DNA from: Morinoia aosen | Lineage: Eukaryota; Arthropoda; Malacostraca; Amphipoda; Talitridae | Reading direction: 5' to 3' | Length of the DNA stretch: 64,000 bases | Assembly: GCA_030386875.1 (NCBI GenBank) | Contig: CM059560.1 | Location: 43,256,757 to 43,320,756, forward strand | Shown: positions 23,579-37,715 of the stretch, one piece after another | Layout of the letters: each line of letters begins with the position of its first letter | Numbering within the stretch: position 1 is the stretch's first letter | Translations under genes and position numbers: made by a program | Notes under the pieces: model-generated | What the model was told of the DNA's origin: nothing | Seen by the model: the letters and a program-made list of their open reading frames with translations, nothing else | The model's database searches: none

Positions 23579-26500
23579 CGTAGAGATACCTTCTGTACTC
23601 CTTTGTACGCTGTAGAGATACCTTCTGTACTCCTTTGTGCGCTGTAGAGATACCTTCTGTACTCCTTTAAGCGCTGTAGAGATACCTTCTGTACTCCTTT
23701 GTGATACCTTCTGTGCGCTGTGAAGATACCTTCTGTACTCCTTTGTGCGCTGTAGAGATACCTTCTGTACTCCTTTGTGCGCTGTAGAGATACCTTCTGT
23801 ACTCCTTTGTGCGCTGTAGAGATACCTTCTGTACTCCTTTGTGCGCTGTAGAGATACCTTCTGTACTCCTTTGTGCGCTGTAGAGATACCTCGTGTACTC
23901 CTTTGAATGCTGTAGAGATACCTTCTGTACTCCTTTGTGCGCTGTAGAGATACCTTCTGTACTCCTTTGTGCGCTGTAGGGATACCTTCTGTACTCCTTT
24001 GTGCGCTCTAGAGATACCTCGTGTACTCCTTTGTACGTTCTAGAGATATTTCCTGTACTCCTTTGTGCGCTGTAGAGATACCTTCTGTACTCCTTTGTGC
24101 GCTGTAGAGATACCTTCTGTACTCCTCTGTGCGCTGTAGAGATACCTTTTGTACTCCTTCGTGCGCTGTAGAGATACCTTTTGTACTCCTTTGTGCGCTG
24201 TAGAGATACCTTCTGTACTCCTTTGTACGCTGTAGAGATACCTCGTGTACTCCTTTGTACGTTCTAGAGATATTTCCTGTACTCCTTTGTGCGCTGTAGA
24301 GATACCTTCTGTACTCCTTTGTGCGCTGTAGAGATACCTTCTGTACTCCTTTGTGCGCTGTAGAGATACCTTCTGTACTCCTTTGTGCGCTGTAAAGATA
24401 CCTCGTGTACTCCTTTGTACGCTGTAGAGATACCTTCTGTACTCCTTTGTGCGCTGTAGAGATACCTTCTGTACTCCTTTGTGCGCTGTAGAGATACCTC
24501 GTGCACTCCTTTGTGCGCTGTAGAGATACCTTCTGTACTACTTTGTGCGCTGTAGAGATACCTTCTGTACCTTTTTGTACGCTGTAGAGATACCTCCCGT
24601 ACTCCTTTGTACGTTCTAGAGTTATTTCCTCTACTCCTTTGTGCGCTGTTGAGATACCTTCTGTTTTCCTTCGTGCGCTGTAGAGATACCTTCTGTACTC
24701 CTTTGTGCGCTGTAGAGATACCTTCTGTACTCCTTTGTGCGCTGTAGAGATACCTTCTGTACTCCTTTGTACACTGTAGAGATACCTCGTGTACTCCTTT
24801 GTACGTTCTAGAGATATTTCCTGTTCTCCTTTGTGCGCTCTAGAGATACCTTCTGTACTCCTTTGTGCGCTGTAGAGATACCTTCTGTACTCCTTTGTGC
24901 GCTGTAGAGATACCTTCTGTACTCCTTTGTGCGCTGTAGAGATACCTTCTGTACTCCTTTGTGCGCTGTAGAGATACCTTCTGTACTCCTTTGTGCGCTG
25001 TAGAGATACCTCGTGTTCTCCTTTGTACGCTGTAGAGATACCTTCTGTACTCCTTTGTGCGCTGTAGAGATACCTTCTGTACTCCTTTGTGCGCTGTAGA
25101 GATACCTTCTGTACTCCTTTGTGCGCTGTAGAGATACCTTCTGTACTCCTTTGTACGCTGTAGAGATACCTTCTGTACTCCTTTGTGCGCTGTAGAGATA
25201 CCTTCTGTACTCCTTTGTACGCTGTAGAGATACCTCGTGTACTCCTTTGTACGTTCTAGAGATATTTCCTGTACTCCTTTGTGCGCTGTAGAGATACCTT
25301 CTGTACTCCTTTGAGCGCTGTAGAGATACCTTCTGTACTCCTTTGTGCGCTGTAGAGATACCTTCTGTACTCCTTTGTGCGCTGTAGAGATACCTTCTGT
25401 ACTCCTTTGTACGCTGTAGAGATACCTTCTGTACTCCTTTGTGCGCTGTAGAGATACCTTCTGTACTCCTTTGTACGCTGTAGAGATACCTCGTGTACTC
25501 CTTTGTACGTTCTAGAGATATTTCCTGAACTCCTTTGTGCGCTGTAGAGATACCATCTGTACTCGTTTGTGCGCTGTAGAGATACCTTCTGTACTCCTTT
25601 GTGCGCTGTAGAGATACCTTCTGTACTCCTTTGTACGCTGTAGAGATACCTTCTGTACTCCTTTGTGCGCTGTAGAGATACCTTCTGTACTCCTTTGTGC
25701 GCTGTAGAGATACCTTCTGTACTCCTTTGTACGCTGTAGAGATACCTCGTATACTCCTTTGTACGTTCTAGAGATATTTCCTGTACTCCTTTGTGCGCTG
25801 TAGAGATACCTTCTGTACAACTTTGTGCGCTGTAGAGATACCTTCTGTACTCCTTTGTGCGCTGTAGAGATACCTTCTGTACTCCTTTGTACGCTGTAGA
25901 GATACCTTCTGTACTCCTTTGTGCGCTTTAGAGATACCTTCTGTACTCCTTTGTACGCTGTAGAGATACCTTCTGTACTCCTTTGTACGCTGTAGAGATA
26001 CCTCGTGTACTCCTTTGTACGTTCTAGAGATATTTCCTGTACTCCTTTGTGCGCTGTAGAGATACCTTCTGTACTCCTTTGAGCGCTGTAGAGATACCTT
26101 CTGTACTCCTTTGTGCGCTGTAGAGATACCTTCTGTACTCCTTTGTACGCTGTAGAGATACCTTCTGTACTCCTTTGTGCGCTGTAGAGATACCTTCTGT
26201 ACTCCTTTGTACGCTGTAGAGATAACTTCTGTACTCCTTTGTACGCTGTAGAGATACCTCGTGTACTCCTTTGTACGTTCTAGAAATATTTCCTGTACTC
26301 CTTTGTGCGCTGTAGAGATACCTTCTGTACTCCTTTGTGCGCTGTAGAGATACCTTCTGTACTCCTTTGTGCGCTGTAGAGATACCTTCTGTACTCCTTT
26401 GTGCGCTGTAGAGATACCTTCTGTACTCCTTTGTGCGCTGTAGAGATACCTTCTGTACTCCTTTGTACGCTGTAGAGATACCTTCTGTACTCCTTTGTGC

Positions 26501-29500
26501 GCTGTAGAGATACCTTCTGTACTCTTTTGTACGCTGTAGAGATACCTCGTGTACTCCTTTGTACGTTCTAGAGATATTTCCTGTACTCCTTTGTGCGCTG
26601 TAGAGATACCTTCTGTACTCCTTTGTGCGCTGTAGAGATACCTTCTGTACTCCTTTGTGCGCTGTAGAGATACCTTCTGTACTCCTTTGTGCGCTGTAGA
26701 GATACCTTCTGTACTCCTTTGTGCGCTGTAGAGATACCTTCTGTACTCCTTTGTGCGATGTAGAGATACCTCGTGTACTCCTTTGTACGCTGTAGAGATA
26801 CCTTCTGTACTCCTTTGTACGCTGTAGAGATACCTCGTGTACTCCTTTGTGCGCTGTAGAGATACCTTCTGTACTCCTTTGTACGCTGTAGAGATACCTC
26901 GTGTACTCCTTTGTACGTTCTAGAGATATTTCCTGTACTCCTTTGTGCGCTGTAGAGATACCTTCTGTACTCCTTTGTGCGCTGTAGAGATACCTTCTGT
27001 ACTCCTTTGTGCGCTGTAGAGATACCTTCTGTACTCCTTTGTGCGCTGTGAAGATACCTTCTGTACTCCTTTGTGCGCTGAAGAGATACCTTCTGTACTC
27101 CTTTGTGCGCTGTAGAGATACCTTCTGTACTCCTTTGTGCGCTGTAGAGATACCTTCTGTACTCCTTTGTGCGCTGTAGAGATACCTTCTGTACTCCTTT
27201 GTGCGCTGTAGAGATACCTCGTGTACTCCTTTGTATGCTGTAGAGATACCTTCTGTACTCCTTTGTGCGCTGTAGAGATACCTTCTGTACTCCTTTGTGC
27301 GCTGTAAGGATACCTTCTGTACTCCTTTGTGCGCTGTAGAGATACCTCGTGTACTCCTTTGTACGTTCTAGAGATATTTCCTGTACTCCAGTGTGCGCTG
27401 TAGAGATACCTTCTGTACTCCTTTGTGCGCTGTAGAGATACCTTCTGTACTCCTCTGTGCGCTGTAGAGATACCTTTTGTACTCCTTCGTGCGCTGTAGA
27501 GATACCTTTTGTACTCCTTTGTGCGCTGTAGAGATACCTTCTGTAATCCTTTGTACGCTGTAGAGATACCTCGTGTACTCCTTTGTACGTTCTAGAGATA
27601 TTTCCTGTACTCCTTTGTGCGCTGTAGAGATACCTTCTGTACTCCTTTGTGCGCTGTAGAGATACCTTCTGTACTCCTTTGTGCGCTGTAGAGATACCTT
27701 CTGTACTCCTTTGTGCGCTGTAAAGATACCTCGTGTACTCCTTTGTACGCTGTAGAGATACCTTCTGTACTCCTTTGTGCGCTGTAGAGATACCTTCTGT
27801 ACTCCTTTGTGCGCTGTAGAGATACCTCGTGCACTCCTTTGTGCGCTGTAGAGATACCTTCTGTACTCCTTTGTGCGCTGTAGAGGTACCTTCTGTACCT
27901 TTTTGTACGCTGTAGAGATACCTCCCGTACTCCTTTGTACGTTCTAGAGATATTTCCTCTACTCCTTTGTGCGCTGTTGAGATACCTTCTGTTTTCCTTC
28001 GTGCGCTGTAGAGATACCTTCTGTACTCCTTTGTGCGCTGTAGAGATACCTTCTGTACTCCTTTGTGCGCTGTAGAGATACCTTCTGTACTCCTTTGTAC
28101 ACTGTAGAGATACCTCGTGTACTCCTTTGTACGTTCTAGAGATATTTCCTGTTCTCCTTTGTGCGCTCTAGAGATACCTTCTGTACTCCTTTGTGCGCTG
28201 TAGAGATACCTTCTGTACTCCTTTGTGCGCTGTAGAGATACCTTCTGTACTCCTTTGTGCGCTGTAGAGATACCTTCTGTACTCCTTTGTGCGCTGTAGA
28301 GATACCTTCTGTACTCCTTTGTGCGCTGTAGAGATACCTTCTGTACTCCTTTGTGCGCTGTAGAGATACCTCGTGTTCTCCTTTGTACGATGTAGAGATA
28401 CCTTCTGTACTCCTTTGTGCGCTGTAGAGATACCTTCTGTACTCCTTTGTGCGCTGTAGAGATACCTTCTGTACTCCTTTGTGCGCTGTAGAGATACCTT
28501 CTGTACTCCTTTGTACGCTGTAGAGATACCTTCTGTACTCCTTTGTGCGCTGTAGAGATACCTTCTGTACTCCTTTGTACGCTGTAGAGATACCTCGTGT
28601 ACTCCTTTGTACGTTCTAGAGATATTTCCTGTACTCCTTTGTGCGCTGTAGAGATACCTTCTGTACTCCTTTGTGCGCTGTAGAGATACCTTCTGTACTC
28701 CTTTGTGCGCTGTAGAGATACCTTCTGTACTCCTTTGTACGCTGTAGAGATACCTTCTGTACTCCTTTGTGCGCTGTAGAGATACCTTCTGTACTCCTTT
28801 GTACGCTGTAGAGATACCTTCTGTACTCCTTTGTGCGCTGTAGAGATACCTTCTGTACTCCTTTGTACGCTGTAGAGATACCTCGTGTACTCCTTTGTAC
28901 GTTCTAGAGATATTTCCTGAACTCCTTTGTGCGCTGTAGAGATACCATCTGTACTCGTTTGTGCGCTGTAGAGATACCTTCTGTACTCCTTTGTGCGCTG
29001 TAGAGATACCTTCTGTACTCCTTTGTACGCTGTAGAGATACCTTCTGTACTCCTTTGTGCGCTGTAGAGATACCTTCTGTACTCCTTTGTGCGCTGTAGA
29101 GATACCTTCTGTACTCCTTTGTACGCTGTAGAGATACCTCGTATACTCCTTTGTACGTTCTAGAGATATTTCCTGTACTCCTTTGTGCGCTGTAGAGATA
29201 CCTTCTGTACAACTCTGTGCGCTGTAGAGATACCTTCTGTACTCCTTTGTGCGCTGTAGAGATACCTTCTGTACTCCTTTGTGCGCTGTAAAGATACCTC
29301 GTGTACTCCTTTGTACGCTGTAGAGATACCTTCTGTACTCCTTTGTGCGCTGTAGAGATACCTTCTGTACTCCTTTGTGCGCTGTAGAGATACCTCGTGC
29401 ACTCCTTTGTGCGCTGTAGAGATACCTTCTGTACTCCTTTGTGCGCTGTAGAGATACCTTCTGTACCTTTTTGTACGCTGTAGAGATACCTCCCGTACTC

Positions 29501-31870
29501 CTTTGTACGTTCTAGAGATATTTCCTCTACTCCTTTGTGCGCTGTTGAGATACCTTCTGTTTTCCTTCGTGCGCTGTAGAGATACCTTCTGTACTCCTTT
29601 GTGCGCTGTAGAGATACCTTCTGTACTCCTTTGTGCGCTGTAGAGATACCTTCTGTACTCCTTTGTACACTGTAGAGATACCTCGTGTACTCCTTTGTAC
29701 GTTCTAGAGATATTTCCTGTTCTCCTTTGTGCGCTCTAGAGATACCTTCTGTACTCCTTTGTGCGCTGTAGAGATACCTTCTGTACTCCTTTGTGCGCTG
29801 TAGAGATACCTTCTGTACTCCTTTGTGCGCTGTAGAGATACCTTCTGTACTCCTTTGTGCGCTGTAGAGATACCTTCTGTACTCCTTTGTGCGCTGTAGA
29901 GATACCTTCTGTACTCCTTTGTGCGCTGTAGAGATACCTTCTGTACTCCTCTGTGCGCTGTAGAGATACCTTTTGTACTCCTTCGTGCGCTGTAGAGATA
30001 CCTTTTGTACTCCTTTGTGCGCTGTAGAGATACCTTCTGTAATCCTTTGTACGCTGTAGAGATACCTCGTGTACTCCTTTGTACGTTCTAGAGATATTTC
30101 CTGTACTCCTTTGTGCGCTGTAGAGATACCTTCTGTACTCCTTTGTGCGCTGTAGAGATACCTTCTGTACTCCTTTGTGCGCTGTAGAGATACCTTCTGT
30201 ACTCCTTTGTGCGCTGTAAAGATACCTCGTGTACTCCTTTGTACGCTGTAGAGATACCTTCTGTATTCCTTTGTGCGCTGTAGAGATACCTTCTGTACTC
30301 CTTTGTGCGCTGTAGAGATACCTCGTGCACTCCTTTGTGCGCTGTAGAGATACCTTCTGTACTCCTTTGTGCGCTGTAGAGATACCTTCTGTACCTTTTT
30401 GTACGCTGTAGAGATACCTCCCGTACTCCTTTGTACGTTCTAGAGATATTTCCTCTACTCCTTTGTGCGCTGTTGAGATACCTTCTGTTTTCCTTCGTGC
30501 GCTGTAGAGATACCTTCTGTACTCCTTTGTGCGCTGTAGAGATACCTTCTGTACTCCTTTGTGCGCTGTAGAGATACCTTCTGTACTCCTTTGTACACTG
30601 TAGAGATACCTCGTGTACTCCTTTGTACGTTCCAGAGATATTTCCTGTTCTCCTTTGTGCGCTCTAGAGATACCTTCTGTACTCCTTTGTGCGCTGTAGA
30701 GATACCTTCTGTACTCCTTTGTGCGCTGTAGAGATACCTTCTGTACTCCTTTGTGCGCTGTAGAGATACCTTCTGTACTCCTTTGTGCGCTGTAGAGATA
30801 CCTTCTGTACTCCTTTGTGCGCTGTAGAGATACCTTCTGTACTCCTTTGTGCGCTGTAGAGATACCTCGTGTTCTCCTTTGTACGATGTAGAGATACCTT
30901 CTGTACTCCTTTGTGCGCTGTAGAGATACCTTCTGTACTCCTTTGTGCGCTGTAGAGATACCTTCTGTACTCCTTTGTGCGCTGTAGAGATACCTTCTGT
31001 ACTCCTTTGTACGCTGTAGAGATACCTTCTGTACTCCTTTGTGCGCTGTAGAGATACCTTCTGTACTCCTTTGTACGCTGTAGAGATACCTCGTGTACTC
31101 CTTTGTACGTTCTAGAGATATTTCCTGTACTCCTTTTTGCGCTGTAGAGATACCTTCTGTACTCCTTTGAGCGCTGTAGAGATACCTTCTGTACTCCTTT
31201 GTGCGCTGTAGAGATACCTTCTGTACTCCTTTGTGCGCTGTAGAGATACCTTCTGTACTCCTTTGTACGCTGTAGAGATACCTTCTGTACTCCTTTGTGC
31301 GCTGTAGAGATACCTTCTGTACTCCTTTGTACGCTGTAGAGATACCTCGTGTACTCCTTTGTACGTTCTAGAGATATTTCCTGAACTCCTTTGTGCGCTG
31401 TAGAGATACCATCTGTACTCGTTTGTGCGCTGTAGAGATACCTTCTGTACTCCTTTGTGCGCTGTAGAGATACCTTCTGTACTCCTTTGTACGCTGTAGA
31501 GATACCTTCTGTACTCCTTTGTGCGCTGTAGAGATACCTTCTGTACTCCTTCGTGCGCTGTAGAGATACCTTCTGTACTCCTTTGTACGCTGTAGAGATA
31601 CCTCGTATACTCCTTTGTACGTTCTAGAGATATTTCCTGTACTCCTTTGTGCGCTGTAGAGATACCTTCTGTACAACTTTGTGTGCTGTAGAGATACCTT
31701 CTGTACTCCTTTGTGCGCTGTAGAGATACCTTCTGTACTCCTTTGTACGCTGTAGAGATACCTTCTGTACTCCTTTGTGCGCTTTAGAGATACCTTCTGT
31801 ACTCCTTTGTACGCTGTAGAGATACCTTCTGTACTCCTTTGTACGCTGTAGAGATACCTCGTGTACTCCT
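23579..31870. repeat. Mosaic satellite segment with four copies of a marker block
   Basis: This stretch has its own variant set: CTCGTGCACTCC (near 24501, 27829, 29397, 30325), CTGTACCTTTTTGTACG (near 24567, 27895, 29463, 30391) and TCTGTTTTCCTTCGTGCG (near 24662, 27990, 29558, 30486). The copies are spaced 3,328, 1,568 and 928 bp apart, that is 104, 49 and 29 monomers. A second marker pair, ATTTCCTGAACTCC followed by ACCATCTGTACTCG, recurs near 25,525, 28,917 and 31,381. The spacing shows several nested duplications and deletions rather than one clean tandem pair. No gene or unique sequence is present. Confidence 0.85.
23690..23745. repeat. Aberrant monomer pair with two 10-bp deletions
   Basis: Two adjacent monomers read CCTTTGTGATACCTTCTG then GTGCGCTGTGAAGATACC. 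Compared with type A, the first lacks ten bases (CGCTGTAGAG) and the second lacks ten bases (ACTCCTTTGT). The register of C monomers before and after confirms a net loss of 20 bp. The GTGAAGATACC variant alone recurs near 27,048 at full monomer length. Confidence 0.85.
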
Positions 31871-33959
31871 TTGTACGTTCTAGAGATATTTCCTGTACTC
31901 CTTTGTGCGCTGTAGAGATACCTTCTGTACTCCTTTGAGCGCTGTAGAGATACCTTCTGTACTCCTTTGTGCGCTGTAGAGATACCTTCTGTACTCCTTT
32001 GTACGCTGTAGAGATACCTTCTGTACTCCTTTGTGCGCTGTAGAGATACCTTCTGTACTCCTTTGTACGCTGTAGAGATAACTTCTGTACTCCTTTGTAC
32101 GCTGTAGAGATACCTCGTGTACTCCTTTGTACGTTCTAGAGATATTTCCTGTACTCCTTTGTGCGCTGTAGAGATACCTTCTGTACTCCTTTGTGCGCTG
32201 TAGAGATACCTTCTGTACTCCTTTGTGCGCTGTAGAGATACCTTCTGTACTCCTTTGTACGCTGTAGAGATACCTTCTGTACTCCTTTGTGCGCTGTAGA
32301 AATACCTTCTGTACTCCTTTGTACGCTGTAGAGATACCTCGTGTACTCCTTTGTACGTTCTAGAGATATTTCCTGTACTCCTGTGTGCGCTGTATAGATA
32401 CCTTCTGTACTCCTTTGTGCGCTGTAGAGATACCTTCTGTACTCCTTTGTGCGCTGTAGAGATACCTTCTGTACTCCTTTGTGCGCTGTAGAGATACCTT
32501 CTGTACTCCTTTGTGCGCTGTAGAGATACCTTCTGTACTCCTTTGTGCGCTGTAGAGATACCTCGTGTACTCCTTTGTACGCTGTAGAGATACCTTCTGT
32601 ACTCCTTTGTACGCTGTAGAGATACCTCGTGTACTCCTTTGTGCGCTGTAGAGATACCTTCTGTACTCCTTTGTACGCTGTAGAGATACCTCGTGTACTC
32701 CTTTGTACGTTTTAGAGATATTTCCTGTACTCCTTTGTGCGCTGTAGAGATACCTTCTGTACTCCTTTGTGCGCTGTAGAGATACCTTCTGTACTCCTTT
32801 GTGCGCTGTAGAGATACCTTCTGTACTCCTTTGTGCGCTGTAGAGATACCTTCTGTACTCCTTTGTGCGCTGTAGAGACACCTTCTGTACTCCTTTGTGC
32901 GCTGTAGAGATACCTTCTGTACTCCTTTGTGCGCTGTAGAGATACCTTCTGTACTCCTTTGTGCGCTGTAGAGATACCTTCTGTACTCCTTTGTGCGCTG
33001 TAGAGATACCTTCTGTACTCCTTTGTGCGCTATAGAGATACCTCGTGTACTCCTTTGTACGCTGTAGAGATACCTTCTGTACTCCTTTGTGCGCTGTAGA
33101 GATACCTTCTGTACTCCTTTGTACGCTGTAGAGATACCTTCTGTACTCCTTTGTGCGCTGTAGAGATACCTCGTGTACTCCTTTGTACGTTCTAGAGATA
33201 TTTCCTGTACTCCTTTGTGCGCTGTAGAGATACCTTCTGTACTCCTTTGTGCGCTGTAGAGATACCTTCTGTACTCCTTTGTGCGCTGTAGAGATACCTT
33301 CTGTACTCCTTTGTGCGCTGTAGAGATACCTTCTGTACTCCTTTGTGCGCTGTAGAGATACCTCGTGTACTCCTTTGAACGCTGTAGAGATACCTTCTGT
33401 ACTCCTTTGTACGCTGTAGAGATACCTCGTGTACTCCTTTGTGCGCTGTAGAGATACCTTCTGTACTCCTTTGTACGCTGTAGAGATACCTCGTGTACTC
33501 CTTTGTGCGCTGTAGAGATACCTTCTGTACTCCTTTGTACGCTGTAGAGATACCTCGTGTACTCCTTTGTACGTTCTAGAGATATTTCCTGTACTCCTTT
33601 GTGCGCTGTAGAGATACCTTCTGTACTCCTTTGTGCGCTGTAGAGATACCTTCTGTACTCCTTTGTGCGCTGTAGAGATACCTTCTGTAGTCCTTTGTGC
33701 GCTGTAGAGATACCTTCTGTACTCCTTTGTGCGCTGTAGAGATACCTTCTGTACTCCTTTGTGCGCTGTAGAGATACCATTTGTAGTCCTTTGTGCGCTG
33801 TAGAGATACCTTCTGTACTCCTTTGTGCGCTGTAGAGATACCTTCTGTACTACTTTGTGCGCTGTAGAGATACCTCGTGTACTCCTTTGTACGCTGTAGA
33901 GATACCTTCTGTACTCCTTTGTACGCTGTAGAGATACCTCGTGTACTCCTTTGTACGTT

Positions 33960-36914
33960 CTAGAGATATTTCCTGTACTCCTTTGTGCGCTGTAGAGATA
34001 CCTTCTGTACTCCTTTGTGCGCTGTAGAGATACCTTCTGTACTCCTTTGAGCGCTGTAGAGATACCTTCTGTACTCCTTTGTGCGCTGTAGAGATACCTC
34101 GTGTACTCCTTTGTGCGCTGTAGAGATACCTTCTGTACTCCTTTGTGCGCTGTAGAGATACCTTCTGTACTCCTTTGTGCGCTGTAGAGATACCTTCTGT
34201 ACTCCTTTGTGCGCTGTAGAGATACCTTCTGTACTCCTTTGTGCGCTGTAGAGATACCTTCTGTACTCCTTTGTGCGCTGTAGAGATACCTTCTGTACTC
34301 CTTTGTGCGCTGTAGAGATACCTCGTGTACTCCTTTGTACGCTGTAGAGATACCTTCTGTACTCCTTTGTACGCTGTAGAGATACCTCGTGTACTCCTTT
34401 GTACGTTCTAGAGATATTTCCTGTACTCCTTTGTGCGCTGTAGAGATACCTTCTGTACTCCTTTGTGCGCTGTAGAGATACCTTCTGTACTCCTTTGTGC
34501 GCTGTAGAGGTACCTTCTGTACTCCTTTGTGCGCTGTAGAGATACCTCATGTACTCCTTTGTACGCTGTGGAGATACCTTCTGTAATCCTTTGTGCGCTG
34601 TAGAGATACCTTCTGTACTCCTTTGTGCGCTGTAGAGATACCTTCTGTACTCCTTTGTGCGCTGTAGAGATACCTTCTGTACTCCTTTGTGCGCTGTAGA
34701 GATACCTTCTGTACTCCTTTGTGCGCTGTAGAGATACCTTCTGTACTCCTTTGTGCGCTGTAGAGATACCTCGTGTACTCCTTTGTACGCTGTAGAGATA
34801 CCTTCTGTACTCCTTTGTACGCTGTAGAGATACCTCGTGTACTCCTTTGTACGTTCTAGAGATATTTCCTGTACTCCTTTGTGCGCTGAAGAAATACCTT
34901 CTGTACTCCTTTGTGCGCTGTAGAGATACCTTCCGTACTCCTTTGTGCGCTGTAGAGATACCTTCTGTACTCCTTTGTACGCTGTAGAGATACCTTCTGT
35001 ACTCCTTTGTACGCTGTAGAGATACCTCGTGTACTCCTTTGTACGTTCTAGAGAAATTTCCTGTACTCCTTTGTGCGCTGTAGAGATACGTTCTGTACTC
35101 CTTTGTGCGCTGTAGAGATACCTTCTGTACTCCTTTGTACGCTGTAGAGATACCTCGTGTACTTCTTTGTACGTTCTAGAGATATTTCCTGTACTCCTAT
35201 GTGCGCTGTAAAGATACCTTCTGTACTCCTTTGTGCGCTGTAGAGATACCTTCTGTACTCCTTTGTGCGCTGTACAGATACCTTCTGTACTCCTTTGTGC
35301 GCTGTAGAGATACCTTCTGTACTCCTTTGTGCGCTGTAGAGATACCTTCTGTATTCCTTTGTGCGCTGTAGAGATACCTCGTGTACTCCTTTGTACGCTG
35401 TAGAAATACCTTCTGTACTCCTTTGTACGCCGTAGAGATACCTCGTGTACTCCTTTGTGCGCTGTAGAGATACCTTCTGTACTCCTTTGTACGCTGTAGA
35501 GATACCTCGTGTACTCCTTTGTACGTTCTAGAGATATTTCCTGTACTCCTTTGTGCGCTGTAGAGATACCTTCTGTACTCCTTTGTGCGCTGTAGAGATA
35601 CCTTCTGTACTCCTTTGTGCGCTGTAGAGATACTTTCTGTACTCCTTTGTGCGCTGTAGAGATACCTTCTATACTCCTTTGTGCGCTGTAGAGATACCTT
35701 CTGTACTCCTTTGTGCGCTGTAGAGATACCTTCTGTACTCCTTTGTGCGCTGTAGAGATACCTTCTGTACTCCTTTGTACGCTGTAGAGATACCTCGTGT
35801 ACTCCTTTGTACGTTCTAGAGATATTTCCTGTACTCCTTTGTGCGCTGTAGAGATACCTTCTGTACTCCTTTGTGCGCTGTAGAGATACCTTCTGTACTC
35901 CTTTGTGTGCTGTAGAGATACCTTCTTTACTCCTTTGTGCGCTGTAGAGATACCTTCTGTACTCCTTTGTACGCTGTAGAGATACCTCGTGTACTCCTTT
36001 GTACGTTCTAGAGATATTTCCTGTACTCCTTTGTGCGCTGTAGAGATACCTTCTGTACTCCTTTGTGCGCTGTAGAGATACCTTCTGTACTCCTTTGTGC
36101 GCTGTAGAGATACCTTCTGTACTCCTTTGTGCGCTGTAGAGATACCTTCTGTACTCCTTTGTGCGCTGTAGAGATACCTTCTGTACTCCTTTGTGCGCTG
36201 TAGAGATACCTTCTGTACTCCTTTGTGCCCTGTAGAGATACCTTCTGTACTCCTTTGTACGCTGTAAAGATACCTCGTGTACTTCTTTGTACGTTCTAGA
36301 GATATTTCCTGTACTCCTTTGTGCGCTGTAGAGATACCTTCTGTACTCCTTTGTGCGCTGTAGAGATACCTTCTGTACTCCTTGTGCGCTGTAGAGATAC
36401 CTTCTGTACTTCTTTGTGCGCTGTAGAGATACCTTCTGTACTCCTTTGTACGCTGTAGAGATGCCTCGTGTACTCCTTTGTACGTTCTAGAGATATTTCC
36501 TGTACTCCTTTGTGCGCTGTAGAGATACCTTCTGTACTCCTTTGTGCGCTGTAGAGATACCTTCTGTACTCCTTTTTGCGCTGTAGAGATACCTTCTGTA
36601 CTCCTTTGTGCGCTGTAGAGATACCTTCTGTACTCCTTTGTACGCAGTAGAGATACCTCGTGTACTCCTTTGTACGTTCTAGAGATATTTCCTGTACTCC
36701 TTTGTGCGCTGTAGAGATACCTTCTGTACTCCTTTGTGCGCTGTAGAGATACCTTCTGTACTCCTTTGTGCGCTGTAGAGATACCTTCTGTACTCCTTTG
36801 TGCGCTGTAGAGATACCTTCTGTACTCCTTTGTACGCTGTAGAGATACCTCGTGTACTCCTTTGTACGTTCTATAGATATTTCCTGTACTCCTTTGTGCG
36901 CTGTTGAGATACAT
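33960..36914 (-). other. Long stop-free antisense frame (984 residues), not called a gene
   Basis: The translation is a 32-residue period, each period being the same 32 bp read in three successive registers (units such as VSLQRTKEYRR, YLYSAQRSTEG and ISTAHKGVQK). It is strongly basic with no signal peptide, membrane segment or known domain. It ends in RKYL at the TAG of a type C monomer and stays open because the other C monomers up to 36,914 fall in the other two registers. The start is merely an ATG made by a point variant (ACATTCTG on the plus strand). An identical translation lies at 40770-43724. I regard it as a by-product of repeat arithmetic; transcription cannot be judged from sequence. 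Confidence 0.3.
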
Positions 36915-37435
36915 TCTGTACTCTTTTGTCCGCTGTAGAGATACCTTCTGTACTCCTTTGTGCGCTGTAGAGATACCTTATGTACTCCTTTGTGCGCTGT
37001 AGAGATACCTTCTGTACTCCTTTGTACGCTGTAGAGATACCTCGTGTACTCCTTTCTGCGCTGTAGAGATACCTTCTGTACTCCTTTGTGCGCTGTAGAG
37101 ATACCTTCTGTACTCCTTTGTGCGCTGTAGAGATACCTTCTGTACTCCTTTGTGCGCTGTTAAGATACCTTCTGTACTCCTCTGTGCGCTGTAGAGATAC
37201 CTTCTGTACTCCTTTGTGCGCTGTAGAGATACCTTCTGTACTCCTTTGTGCGCTGTAGAGATACCTTCTGTACTCCTTTGTGCACTGTAGAGATACCTTC
37301 TGTACTCCTTTGTGCGCTGTAGAGATACCTTCTGTACTTCTTTGTGCGCTGTAGAGATACCTTCTGTACTCCTTTGTACGCTGTAGAGATACCTCGTGTA
37401 CTCCTTTGTACGTTCTAGAGATATTTCCTGTACTC

Positions 37436-37462
37436 CTTTGTGCGCTGATACCTCGTGTACTC
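37436..37462. repeat. 27-bp short monomer (5-bp deletion), one of six
   Basis: GTGCGCTGATACCTCG replaces the normal core: the five bases TAGAG are lost between GCTG and ATACC, giving a 27-bp unit. The same form occurs near 45,564, 49,080, 51,828, 53,230 and 55,977. These six are copies by duplication (37.4/45.6 at offset 8,121; 49.1/53.2 and 51.8/56.0 at offset 4,149). They explain most of the departures of block offsets from multiples of 32. Confidence 0.9.
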
Positions 37463-37683
37463 CTTTGTGCGCTGTAGAGATACCTTCTGTACTCCTTTGT
37501 ACGCTGTAGAGATACCTCGTGTACTCCTTTGTACGTTCTAGAGATATTTCCTGTACTCCTTTGTGCGCTGTAGAGATACCTTCTGTACTCCTTTGTGCGC
37601 TGTAGAGATACCTTTTGTACTCCTTTGTGCGCTGTTGAGATACCTTCTGTACTCCTTTGTACGCTGTAGAGATACCTTCTGTA

Positions 37684-37715
37684 CTCCTTTGTACGCTGTA
37701 GAGATATTTCCTGTA
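37684..37715. repeat. Chimeric monomer, B-like 5' half and C-like 3' half
   Basis: TACGCTGTAGAG (B core) is joined to ATATTTCCTG (C end) within one unit. Copies are at 45805-45836 (the duplicate) and 48109-48140. A related A/C chimera (GTGCGCTGTAGAGATATTTC) lies at 749-780, with copies near 3,390, 6,610 and 11,070. The opposite chimera, GCGCTCTAGAGATACC, occurs near 4,697, 24,005 and 24,838. These look like exchange or conversion endpoints inside the monomer. Confidence 0.8.

Noticed and set aside
33960..36914. A real 984-residue repeat protein
   Set aside because: Three overlapping registers encode the same kind of peptide, there is no promoter, splice or polyadenylation context, and the open frame follows from C-monomer spacing. 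It is kept only as a low-confidence observation.
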